This document shows, piece by piece, positions 54,759 to 64,000 of a stretch of DNA of 64,000 nt. The position numbers were made by a program, and so were the translations under genes. The stretch lies in contig CM062296.1 in the NCBI GenBank assembly GCA_031216915.1, positions 58,030,584-58,094,583 on the forward strand, written 5' to 3'. The stretch comes from Pictodentalium vernedei (Eukaryota; Mollusca; Scaphopoda; Dentaliida; Dentaliidae). The notes beneath the pieces are model-generated. The model did not search any database. It was not told the DNA's origin and worked only from the letters and a program-made list of their open reading frames with translations. The stretch's first letter is position 1. Each line of letters starts with the position of its first letter.

Positions 54759-56144
54759 TAGCATAGTCTATGGGGTAGTAAGTTCGTGAGCACAGACTTA
54801 TTAAAATTTTGAAAATAGGGCCGCTCATCTTTTCGGGCATCTGTTCAAGAGGAGGAGCTGTTACCTTAAATATGTTCGGCGATTGTATGTTTCCTTCACG
54901 CAGGAGTTATTGAAAGTTAAGCGGAGGTAACTCTTTATCACTGACTGAACGCGGCAGCTCTGTTATTTTAACAGGTCGACATCTCGTCGATAAGGGAGAA
55001 AATGTGACGCTCAGAACACAGCGTCGACTGTATGAACTTCATTAGTTTGTTACCGTGAATAAATCAAAATCAAAATAACATTTAGCCTACCAATCACACA
55101 GGCACCGCGAACCTGAATCCGGTCACGTGCTTCTCAATCGAACGCATTAACCAAACGTGCCACACACGGCAGCAACTGGAACGACAGTCCTCCCCCCCCC
55201 CCCCATCATCTCTCGACGCCGTACACAACCATATTGACTGTTTATGTAAAACAAGCACGTTTTCAGCTTTATTACCTATACACGCAGTATTTTCAAAAAA
55301 CGTACTGTGGCAATGATCTGAAAATCACACCAACACAACGCAAACCAACAAGGACCTCCTTTAATGAAGACATCCAATTACCTCGGCCAAGTCATATCCT
55401 TCCGGACCTCTCGCATCGGGAAGTAAGTAAATTTATTATGTTCATCCCTTACCCCACCCCACCCACTCGCAGTCCATGAGTGAATACCAACCTTACTCTG
55501 CCACCTTTGACTGGAACACACCCACCTGCATTGATCGTTCCTATTAGTAGATGGCCCATCGTCTTCAATTCCCAGTTACTCATAAGTTTGTACGGCCTTG
55601 ATACACTACAGTTCCTATAGAATAATGTATCTAGACAGTAGAAAGGAAATGTATCTTCCAATGAACTGGACCCTCGTGACTCAGCGTTGGGTCATATTCT
55701 GCACACACCTCTCCTCCAGTATGAGCGGCATTATGGCGACGCCCCCGTTCTGTAGTATGCAGTTATGTTCTCAGGTGTCTGCTTTCATACGTGGACCACC
55801 TAAACACCGTCTGATGGCATCCAGTGACGAGCCACGTTAGCCATCACTGCAACGTGTAGAGCCACCATGGCGACCCATGCAGCTATGTCCCTTCCCTGTC
55901 ATAATATAATATCGGCGAATGCGAACTTTAACATTTTAAAGATGCGCGCTCATGCACGCAAGCACGCATGCACCATCCACACTTTTTCAACACGCACGCG
56001 GATATGGAAAGTGGGGAGAGGTTCAACCAAGTCAACAATGCATTCGACGCGAAAATAGTGATCTATACACTTTCAGTTTTCCAAAGTTTCTTTTGCAGAA
56101 AGTGATGTCGTGACCTCGCTGTATACGTCATTTGCAACGCTGTA
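54759..56144. other. Unassigned; C run
   Basis: C run near 55191-55204. Several short frames, none with a recognised motif. Confidence 0.35.
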
Positions 56145-56401
56145 CAGTACGTGGAGAGTGGATTGTAACTAAATCACCAGCGGAGTGGAGTTATCACCCA
56201 AGCGATAACTTTCAAATTGTGCTCATTCCCACAAAAAACACAAGCAATGTTTCAGCCAATGGACCTCCGGGTTTAACCCGGAGGTCCATTGGCTGAAACT
56301 TTGCTTGCGCCGGTTATGCTTTGCAACAAATTTGCAATTATTGCTTGGGTGGAATCTCCACTCTGCGGGTGATTTAGTGATAATACACTCTCCACGTACT
56401 G
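56145..56401. mobile_element. Tc1/mariner-like MITE, family G (copy 2)
   Basis: TA flanks, CAGTACGTGGAGAGTGGAT ends, perfect central palindrome CCTCCGGGTTTAACCCGGAGG. Best-preserved copy of the family. Confidence 0.92.
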
Positions 56402-56450
56402 TACGTAAACTTAGTGATTGTGTGTCGACACGGTTTTGAACATAAACAAT

Positions 56451-56588
56451 AGTTCACTGCTCGGATTTGAGAACAATTTTTATTCTCGATTGGGGCGGGG
56501 CGGGGGATTATTTCACGAGGCGTTTGCCGAGTGAAATAATCCGCACGACCCACGAGAGGAAATCGTACTCGAATCTGAGCAGTGAACT
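56451..56588. repeat. Hairpin with ~55-bp arms
   Basis: AGTTCACTGCTCGGATTTGAG and an imperfect complement outside; GATTATTTCAC/GTGAAATAATC inside. Confidence 0.8.
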
Positions 56589-56712
56589 TTTGTATTTATT
56601 TTATACTATTCAAAAAATGTCGGCGATATCCAAACTGATGTTGATATTTTCGGAATATGGTATTGGATACGCGTGATTGGACACATCAATACGTTAACAA
56701 GTTTAGTGTGGA

Positions 56713-57361
56713 TCATGAATGTCACCGGCAGGTTTTTTGCACGAGCGAGCTAGCAACAGACAGACTGCAGCGGCTCAACTTCTCAACGTTACTCGATCTC
56801 CGATTAGCAGGTTGTGGTCACGCCACCGTCAGACAGGCAATGGTGATGACAGACATCGGTCAGGTCGTCCAAGGGTGACAGCTGCTAACCAGGATCGTTT
56901 CACCCGAACCACGGCATTATGTAACCGCCAGCAAAGTGCCTCAGAAGTTGAACAGCATCTGCACCGAGCGAAAGATGTGCGAGTCAATGGACAGGCTATA
57001 CAAAAGCGCATACACCGCTGGAATTTGTACGCTCGACGACCTCGAATAATTCCACGTTTGACTGAACTTCACAGCTCAGCAAGGTGTAATTGGTGTGGAG
57101 AACGACAGCGCCGGGACAATCGTATGTTTCCGATGAATCAATGTTTACTCTCGACTTCCACGACGGGCGAAACAGAATGTGGCGGCGGCGGAACGAACGA
57201 TACCATGACGTAACAGTTAGGTAGCACGATCGTTTTGGTGATGGATCGGTTATGATGTGGGGAGGCATAACCATGACAAGCAGAACAGCATTACATGCCA
57301 TTCAAGGGCGTGTCGCAGGGACGTACTACCGTGACATGTTAGTAGCCCAGTGTGAGGTATA
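56713..57361 (+). pseudogene. Tc1-like transposase relic (N-terminal two thirds)
   Basis: The + frame reads helix-turn-helix remnants (LLNVTRSPISRLWSRHRQTG), the GRPRV hook (RHRSGRPRVTAANQDRF), a second HTH (VRVNGQAIQKRIHRW, LYARRP), and after a frame change near 57115 the catalytic segment YVSDESMFTL, WRRRNERYHD and GDGSVMMWGGITMTSRTALH. In Tc1 transposases the D of SDES is the first catalytic residue and GGxxMMWGGI precedes the second. The QDN and DLNPIE parts are missing, and a stop interrupts RYHDVTVR. No TIRs were found around it. Confidence 0.82.
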
Positions 57362-57518
57362 AAGACAGGACATTCATCTTTGGACTAATGATGAGCCTGT
57401 GTGGGTCTCATGACGGTCCGGACCTATAACATTTGACCTCCCAAACGAAGGTAAATGAGTGAAAATTGGTAAATTGGAGAACCAAAATAGAAGCAAATTG
57501 AGTATGTTTGTTGATTAT
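57362..57518. other. Unassigned flank of the Tc1 relic
   Basis: Might include decayed transposase sequence; no motif. Confidence 0.3.
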
Positions 57519-57770
57519 TTAACCCTTTACATAACCTGAAAAGCAGACGACACTTGCAAAAATAATTCTTGAATAACTAATTTTTTTCATTTTTTGTCTC
57601 AAAAACATAGGTTATGACCCCTCGTTGGAACAAGCTCGACGAGCTCGTTCCAACGAGGGGTCATAACCTATGTTTTTGAGATAAAAAATGAAAAAAATAA
57701 TGAAAATTAATTGGCGATTTTTGAGAATAGCGCTGGCCGGTTTTGGCCGTTACCTTAGGTAAAGGGTTAA
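57519..57770. mobile_element. piggyBac-like MITE, family A (copy 13)
   Basis: TTAA flanks, CCCTTTACATAACCTG start, CTTAGGTAAAGGG end, central palindrome nearly perfect. Confidence 0.9.
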
Positions 57771-58868
57771 AGTAAACATATTATAATAAGGTCGGGAAAT
57801 ATTTCATCTATAAAGCCAGTTTGACGAACGACATTAAGGAATTTCGTGAGAATCACTATTCTCTATCAATCTTCCAGTGCTGCACGGGTTCGAGACTGAC
57901 AAGACGAGATATCTACATTCGATTGTCGGAAATTTCTCGTGAAGTCGGGTTTAAGAGACTCTCCGACGGACTGACTAAACATCTCCGACGAGGGGAGCTG
58001 GACCTCACCGACGGGTGTGGGTGTGGGGGGGTGGGGTGGGGGTGGGGTGGGGATGTAGCCCTCCCCCGCCCTCCACTCCCCCCCCCCCTTGGCGCCACCA
58101 CTGAAACGAGACACAATAGTATGTCACTGTAGATATACGACTGGAACTTTCTTCCACTGGGCGGAACTATGGTAGCCTTGAAAAGTTGTGCCCCTCCACT
58201 TTTATCGAGCTTTAGCTGTCTCTGACCACCTTTCGTGCCATGTTTAATTCATGTGATAAAATATTCAAATGTCTTTGGATTCCACCAAGCAGTAGTTTTT
58301 TTTTTAATAAATTGGTGAGATTTGGGAAGAGGATTGCACTCCTAAGAAATTAGAAGGCGGATTAGTGGTGGGATTCTCTTAGTTCAAATCGGACTAGTGA
58401 TGTCGTATCGTACACAACAGGAACTCATTTGACATCCTTTATATAAAATCTCTATCATAAGAAGCATCCATTTTATTATACTCTAAACGACAGATTATCG
58501 AAAAAATTGTAGAAAAATATAAATCGTATTCCCACTGTGAAGATATAAAAATTTTCACTTTCACGGTATCAATCAAAATAGAGGCTTTCAAACTTCACTT
58601 CAAGGTGAATACGAGTCAAATTATCTCTGGAATTGATCAATTTGTTCTAAAAACGTATAATGAAAAGTAAATCGAGTGTTTTGAGTGGATACCGATCATT
58701 TCCAGAAATAATTCAACACGAAAGAACGTAGCAAACCAAAAACGTACATTACGGACTTTCAGGCCAAGTTTGGACTAGAAACCCGCCAGCTGAATCAAAT
58801 TGCAAGAAGCTATCTGTTCCGCGTATCAATCAAACCACTTACGCTTCTCAATAATTCAGTGCATTATT
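57771..58868. other. Unassigned; G and C runs
   Basis: G/T-rich block near 58017-58055 and C run at 58078-58088. 58733-58783 is a half-copy of the 4575 hairpin. No gene. Confidence 0.4.
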
Positions 58869-59455
58869 ATTTATTTATTTATTGGTGTTTAAGGTCACAT
58901 ATTTCTACACAATGGCTAATCATGACCTCGACAGTTTTACGGGTGGAGGAAGCCGGAGTACCCGGAGAGAAGCACCGAGCAACGGCGAGCAACTGTCAGC
59001 TCCCCAACATACTAACTACACACAAGCAGGGTTAGCATTGGTTGAAGACAGTGCACCATCGACGTGCAGTACGCCTTAGTACACAACGTCACCGTGCCCC
59101 CACGTGGGCAATGGGAGTTAAGTGTCTTGCCCAAGGACACAACGCAGTTGCCGCAGGTGGGATTCGAACCGAGGTCCTTGGGCAAGACACTTCATCCCGA
59201 TTGCCTACATGGGGGCACGATGACGCTGTGTACTGAGGCGTACTGCACGTCGATGGTGCGCATGTCTTCAACCAATCTAACACTCCCTGTGCTGCGGTGC
59301 AGAGTTCAGAGTTACGATGATGGAGAGCTGACAGCTGTTCGTCGTTGCTCGGTGGTTCTCTCCGGGTACTCCGGCTTCCTCCACCCGTAAAACTGTCACG
59401 GTCACGATTCGCCATTGTGCATAAGTATGTGACCTTAAAACATCAATAAATAATT
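58869..59455. repeat. Repeat I: head-to-head inverted pair with B-box-like core
   Basis: 58882-59150 and 59175-59455 are imperfect reverse complements (AAGGTCACAT, CAGTTTTACGGGTGGAGGAA, GTGCAGTACGCC, AAGTGTCTTGCCCAAGGAC). The junction holds GGGATTCGAACC, a tRNA B box on the minus strand. Fragments occur at 29220 and 51020. The phrase TCTTGCCCAAGGACACAACG is common in dispersed animal repeats. Confidence 0.8.
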
Positions 59456-59461
59456 TAATAA

Positions 59462-59524
59462 ATTCGAACCGAATACCTCTCGTCTTGCAGCCTGCACCTC
59501 TACCTACTGAGCCACCGCGCCCCC
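59462..59524 (-). repeat. tRNA-derived SINE head
   Basis: Minus strand GGGGGCGCGGTGGCTCAGTA ... GGTAGAGG ... TATTCGGTTCGAATT. A box TGGCTCAGTAGG and B box GGTTCGAAT, typical of a tRNA-derived SINE. It borders repeat I at 59455, suggesting a composite SINE. Confidence 0.72.
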
Positions 59525-59917
59525 ATCCAATGCATTAATTCAAGGTTGAAACTAGCGGAATTATCAGATTCTTATAAAAAGCGTATAATTAAAAGAAAAT
59601 GTAGGCTTTTTGAGTGGATACTGAAAATTATCTCACTTGTGGACGAGAGAAAGGTTTTTTTTCGCTCGCGCAAGCGATCGTTCGGAACCCACTCAAAAAC
59701 ACTAGATATCCTCTATGCATAAGAAAAGTTACAGATGTCCGTTCCACAAGGCCCCCGCGTTCTCAGCATACACGTGCGCATGCCAGAAAGCCAACGACGA
59801 CCATTACACTCGCTGTCTCATGGATCGAGCGGCCCAGAACAAATATAGCGCTCACTTGAATATACTAGTGACGCGTTCACATCATAAAATAAATTTAGTT
59901 AAACCAAAGAAGAGATA
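59525..59917. other. Unassigned, no gene seen
   Basis: No supported feature. Confidence 0.3.
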
Positions 59918-60231
59918 CAGTTAAAACTAGAAGTCCTGTCATGAAATGCGCACAAATAGCACGTTGATATGTGCGTTAATGTACGCGTTATGGCCCAGGT
60001 AAAGCTATGAAATTCTGTACATATGGCCTGTGCACAAGCAATGTTTCAGCCAATGGACCTCCGGGTAACCCGGAGGTCCATTGGCAGAAACACTGCATGT
60101 GTTTGCCATGAGTAACCAAGAGAACCTGCCGTGCTTGGGATGCCATTCGATATAGCAATTGCGCGCAATTCCAACGCGCAATTAAGCCTAGATAAGCGCA
60201 CTGTTCGTGACAGGATTTCCAGTTTTAACTG
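59918..60231. mobile_element. Tc1/mariner-like MITE, family C (copy 8, beside a GPCR splice donor)
   Basis: TA flanks (59916-59917, 60232-60233), full-length, perfect central palindrome. Its end is 9 bases from the GT donor of GPCR exon A. Confidence 0.93.
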
Positions 60232-60242
60232 TACCTACTCAC

Positions 60243-60528
60243 CTAGTTTTCTTTCGATTTCCACGTTGTGAATATGTCCAATTGTATAGAGCGGATAAAC
60301 TACTCCAAGGCACAGGTCAGATAACGAAAGACCAACAATGAAGAAGTTTGCTGGTTTTCGAAGCGCATCGTGTCTCAGAAACGTGATTATTACCAGCAAA
60401 TTTCCGGGAATATTCACACAAGTTATTAATCCAAAGCTCCCATAATGGTATATAAGTGCTGCAGTAGTATCTGTCTCGTTTAAATTTTCAAAATCGTTGA
60501 AAGCTGTAGAAACACTTGCATCTGACAT
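60243..60528 (-). CDS. Class A GPCR, first coding exon A (N-terminus, TM1, TM2)
   Basis: ATG at 60528, with an acceptor (GGTTTGCAG) 10 bases upstream implying a 5' non-coding exon. The 286-bp exon ends at CTAG|GTGAGT in phase 1, as exon B does. It encodes an N-terminus with NET (possible glycosylation), TM1 with NIPGNLLVIITFLRHD, RKPANFFIVGLSLSDLCLG with the TM2 Asp, and VVYPLYTIGHIHNVEI. No exon 2-4 equivalents are visible between here and exon B (46007). It is therefore either an alternative first exon of the same gene, 20 kb upstream of exon 2, or a stranded partial duplicate. The frame is intact. Confidence 0.85.
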
Positions 60529-61090
60529 TATTATAGAGCTGCAAACCTTTAACTAAAACGATGAGAAGACGATATTTGCATATAAAATTCTATAACAGCT
60601 CAAATGTTTCATATTCTTACAGAGACCATGACGTCTGCTGATCTATCTCAGTAGTAATTTCATCAGATGTGTTTATACGATACACATTATTTTCTTCCAC
60701 CATTTCAATACCAAACCTCTGACCCTTTAAAAAAAAAACATTATTTAGAACCTCTAAATAAAGCAATAAATTATTTATCCGTTATCTGAATCATAAATTC
60801 TTCCTCAGGTCACAAGATTTGATTTGGAAGAAAACGCCACATTCAGACACCACTTTTGTGTCTCGACTGAAAATGTTGAAAGTATAAGACTGAAGTAATC
60901 TGACAGTCTTCTCACGCGGGGAGAAATTGTTTTGAAACAGTCAGCATTTTGTTGCGGCTTTTTAAACATCCTGTTTGAAATATTCGTGAGATTTGGAGAC
61001 CTTATACGAATGACCTTATAATTTCACTTGTCGATTAGCTTTCACAATTTCCTCTCGGCATTTTCTATCTGAATGTGTTCATATTCATAA
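60529..61090. repeat. 5' flank of exon A, paralogous in part to 46008-46250
   Basis: CATCCTGTTTGAAATATTCG and ACCTTATACGAATG match the exon B flank. The rest is unassigned; a promoter may be further right. Confidence 0.6.
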
Positions 61091-61859
61091 TAGAGCTGAA
61101 ACGGTTAACCGATTAATCAATGGTCCACATCTTCATCGATCCAAAAAGCAATTGATCGATTAACCGTTACTTTTGAACTACTGCATTATATGGGTCAACA
61201 AAGGAAGAAACTTGCTCCAAAACAGGCAAACATTGTCACACTGACTCACATCAATTATATGAGACAGAGTAAAGCATGCAAGTTACTTGCTGACATACTT
61301 GCTCACTTGCATGCTCATAATACTGTATCAGTAGCTGGAAATGGTCATTCTTAACCCCTTACCCAATGCGGGTAGCAGACGATACTTGCAAACTAAATTC
61401 ATGAATTACTAAAAATGTTCAATTTTTATCTCAAAAACATAGCTTATGACCCCACATTGGAACGAGCTCAAACGAGATCGTTCCAATGAGGAGTCTCATA
61501 AGCTCTGTTTTTCAGACAAAAATTGAACACAGGATAAAGTTGAATGAAGATTTGTGTATATAGGCCTAAACAGAGCTTATGACCCCTCAGTGGAACGAGC
61601 TCAACGAGTTCGTTCCAATTAAGGTTCATAAGCTCTGTTTTTGAGACAAAAATTGAAAACATAATAAATTTGAATGGAGATTTTTTGTATATAGGCCTAG
61701 ACGGTCTTGTTTGTTACGTTGGGTAAAGGGTTCACGCTGCAAATCATCAACGGTATGGCAATTATTCAGATATCTATTTGGGCAAGAGATTAATCGGTTA
61801 ACCAAGGTTAATCCATGCGATTAATCGATTAAGAAACCCTCTTAACCGTTTCAGCTCTA
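61091..61859. mobile_element. hAT-type element, family hAT-2, with a nested TTAA element
   Basis: TAGAGCTGAAACGGTTAAC and its complement (GTTTCAGCTCTA). The flanking 8-mers ATTCATAA (61083-61090) and ATTCCTAA (61860-61867) agree at seven of eight bases. GATTAATCGATTAA-rich subterminal sequence resembles the hAT-1 family. Confidence 0.85.
61351..61734. mobile_element. piggyBac-like MITE, family A variant with doubled core (copy 14)
   Basis: TTAACCCCTTACCCAATG left and GTTGGGTAAAGGGTTCA right (second TTAA worn to TTCA). The interior carries two successive hairpins (61420-61520 and 61560-61655) with GAACGAGCTCAAACGAG and GAACGAGCTCAACGAG centres, separated by ATATAGGCCTAAA. It is nested in hAT-2. 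Confidence 0.8.
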
Positions 61860-61958
61860 ATTCCTAATTGATCTGATTGAGATCTATCAGTTTTTCATTT
61901 ACGATAATTTAACTTTGAAAATACGGAAATTAGCATTATTTATCATTCCCTTGAATGG

Positions 61959-62839
61959 TTAACCATTTCGCTGCTGTGCAATTTGGTAATATCCTGTGCT
62001 GAACTATATATTGGAGGGAATGGGGTTAAAGTGAAAAAAATGAAAGCGCCAATAACGTTCACATATTTGTAAATTTAAAACTGTTATTATACAGTACGTG
62101 GATAGTGTATTATCACTAAGTCACCCCTGGAGTGGCGATTCCACCCAGCAATAATTGCAGATTTGTTGCAAGCCATAACAAGCACAAGCAAAGTTCCAGC
62201 CAATGGACCTCCGGGTTAAACCCGGAGGTCCATTGGCTGAAACATTGTTTGTGATTTTTGTCCATATGTGCAGAATTTGAAAGTGATACTTTGGGTGATA
62301 CCTCCACTCTACGGGTGATTTTGTTACAATCCATTCTCCACGTACTGTATAATGGAACAACGTTGACTGAGTTCAACAATGTTTCATAAACTACTCCCAG
62401 CCACACTCCTTAAATCTCAAAAGAAAAGACGTCTAGTCGACTTGAATTTAGTTCCTATTTAATGGACTGACCATGTAGTCCAAACTTTGCTCCACTGGCC
62501 GTTATATAATTTTTGTTTTGTTTTGTCGCCGTGTGGCACAGGACAACAAAAAACAATTATATATGTTGGGACAAGTTTGGACTATTGAGTTCGTTGTTGC
62601 CTCGGGTATTTCGGAATTGTCACATAGACGCGAAAAATGGTTGAGATCAAATGGATAATGCCATGTCGTCTGTCGCTTGCATTTCATATAACATGCGTTG
62701 TATTGAGAATAACAACGAGCTATGATATCCATTCCCTGTACATGTATGTGGTATCTCCGTACCGAGTACGGACTTATCGCACAGGCCGTCAACAGTTGGT
62801 TCCGTACTCAATATGGACCTGTAGCAGCGTAAGGGTTAA
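61959..62839. mobile_element. 880-bp piggyBac-like non-autonomous element
   Basis: TTAACCATTTCGCTGCTG at the left mirrors GTAGCAGCGTAAGGGTTAA at the right: TTAA flanks and ~16-bp imperfect TIRs. It contains a nested family G MITE (62092-62347) and no transposase frame. A truncated inverted copy is at 10776-11427. Confidence 0.75.
62092..62347. mobile_element. Tc1/mariner-like MITE, family G (copy 3, nested, reverse)
   Basis: TA flanks, CAGTACGTGGATAGTG and TCCACGTACTG ends, central palindrome CCTCCGGGTTAAACCCGGAGG. Confidence 0.92.
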
Positions 62840-63017
62840 ATGCTACAGTACAGTCGACGTGGACTGGTCACGTTCCACGGGTGGGTAATATTTCCACGGA
62901 CGCAATAAAGGATTCCAAACACTTATTATAGGAATAATTTTCAAAAATTTAATTAACGAAGCAGCGGGTACAACCCGGTATGTTGAAATATAAGTCATAC
63001 AATAAACCTTTTTTTAT
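62840..63017 (+). repeat. Dispersed repeat piece
   Basis: GGAATAATTTTCAAAAATTT and AATTAACGAAGCAGCGGGTAC (62930-62985) recur at 63513-63560 and, inverted, at 14640-14700. Confidence 0.65.
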
Positions 63018-63168
63018 CGCTACAGTGAAGTGATATGGATCGTCTAATCACGTTTCGTTGAGAAGGTCAGATCGCCGGATCAAACTCGCTGCCAACGGCA
63101 GCTTGTTTGATCCGCCGATCTGGCCTTCTCAACTCGATCTGACACGGCGAACTCACTTCACTGTAGCT
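63018..63168. repeat. Inverted repeat, ~65-bp arms
   Basis: CGCTACAGTGAAGTGA and complement outside; GAGAAGGTCAGATCGCCGG / CCGATCTGGCCTTCTC inside. A diverged left arm recurs at 63378-63440. Confidence 0.8.
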
Positions 63169-64000
63169 ACATGTATTTATCCGATGTGTTCAATATATTC
63201 CACACAATATTGGGAAAAATACGTTGCGGCGTAAGGACAAACATTATGCAGGTCTATCTTCCTCCTTGCATATTTTCTGCTTCGTTTTTACTTCTATCGA
63301 AATTACCAACAAAAGGTTGGCGGAATTGTTAATGCTAGCGTTGGCATGCGATGTTGAACTATCAGTCACATAATAAACCTTTTGTCGCTACAGTAAAGTG
63401 ATCTGTGTCGTCGCATCAGGTCTCGTTGAGGAGGCCAAACTAGCTGTCAGTAGCGTGGAATGGCCGTTTCGAGCGCACCACATTTTTTGGAACAGATCGC
63501 ACCACTTATTACAGGAATAATTTTCAAAAATTTAATTAACGAAGCACCGGGTACAACCCGGTGCGTCTCTAATTACAATTTTGTTGGTGGTTATTTTTAT
63601 TACCTGGTAAACGCATGCGTGGACATCACTGCCCGTGTGTGGATTACCACCAGTCCAGGGCTGTACTGCATACTTGTCTGTGGCGTCTACACGGGAAGAA
63701 ACGGATTGTGTCGAGCGTAACCTTAGGGTCTTGCCAAACGTTCTTATTTGCACAAGAATAATTTCGAAAGGGCTGGTGTCGCCAACCGCCCTCCACCCCC
63801 GCCACCCAAGCCCCCTTCCAAAAAAAACAAAACAAAATATGATATAGCAAATACTCGTACAGTGACTCCACTTAATTGCATATCTCTTAATTGAATAACC
63901 ATGCTAACGAAATATAATATCCAAACACAAAACCATTTACAACACTCTGAGTACAAATTTGACTGTTAATTGCAGATAGGTATAGAGTAATCTCCTGTTA
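63169..64000. other. Right-hand end; dispersed repeat and G/C tract, no gene seen
   Basis: 63500-63660 is the inverted partner of 14565-14710. A CCCCCGCCACCC tract lies near 63794. No exon is visible. Confidence 0.4.

Noticed and set aside
59089-59415. 108-codon frames on both strands at 59.0-59.4 kb
   Set aside because: They are translations of the inverted repeat I and match each other because the DNA is palindromic.
60243-60528. Assignment of the GPCR to a named receptor (melatonin, adenosine, octopamine)
   Set aside because: Only TM1-TM6 fragments are visible and ligand-defining residues cannot be judged; a specific name would be a guess.

Overview
The window is eukaryotic and most likely from a marine invertebrate animal. 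It holds a spliced class A GPCR with canonical GT/AG introns many kilobases long, animal-type non-LTR retrotransposons, a Tc1-like transposase relic, and short non-autonomous DNA transposons of the piggyBac, hAT and Tc1/mariner types. Long G/C homopolymers and AG, TTTA and AAT microsatellites are common. No operon, Shine-Dalgarno, CRISPR or other prokaryotic layout is visible. I cannot fix the phylum from the sequence alone; mollusc, hemichordate and cephalochordate remain possible.

The only host gene I can support lies on the minus strand. It is a rhodopsin-family GPCR spread over more than 40 kb. Two alternative or duplicated first coding exons (TM1-TM2) lie at 60243-60528 and 45728-46007. 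They are followed by a TM3-TM4 exon (39581-39803, with a +1 frameshift in a T run), an ECL2-TM5 exon (25628-25776) and a TM6 exon (5520-5689). All exon phases are compatible. A TM7 exon is not seen and probably lies beyond the left edge. The two first exons share a splice phase, and no exons 2-4 are found between them, so they may be mutually exclusive starts of one gene.

The rest is a dense layer of transposons. From left to right: a 1.23 kb-arm, nearly perfect inverted repeat (1361-4090); a field of TTAA-flanked piggyBac-like MITEs with central hairpins, about 18 copies throughout; a family of CAGTTAAAAC-ended TA-flanked MITEs (8 copies); a second TA-flanked family with the same central palindrome (3 copies); hAT-type elements with 8-bp duplications; an EN-RT non-LTR element (19400-24664, minus) interrupted by five independent insertions; a 20-unit 54-bp satellite (34819-35882); three diverged copies of a segmental duplication (8.1-9.0, 31.7-33.0 and 36.9-38.6 kb); four tandem copies of a 324-bp unit containing a tRNA-like promoter (52569-53856); and a decayed Tc1-like transposase (56713-57361).

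The main theme is structural. MITE families from unrelated superfamilies nearly all carry a long, near-perfect hairpin at their centre, and some families with different termini share the same hairpin. Target duplications, restored reading frames and one empty paralogous site let many of the insertions be verified and ordered from this sequence alone.
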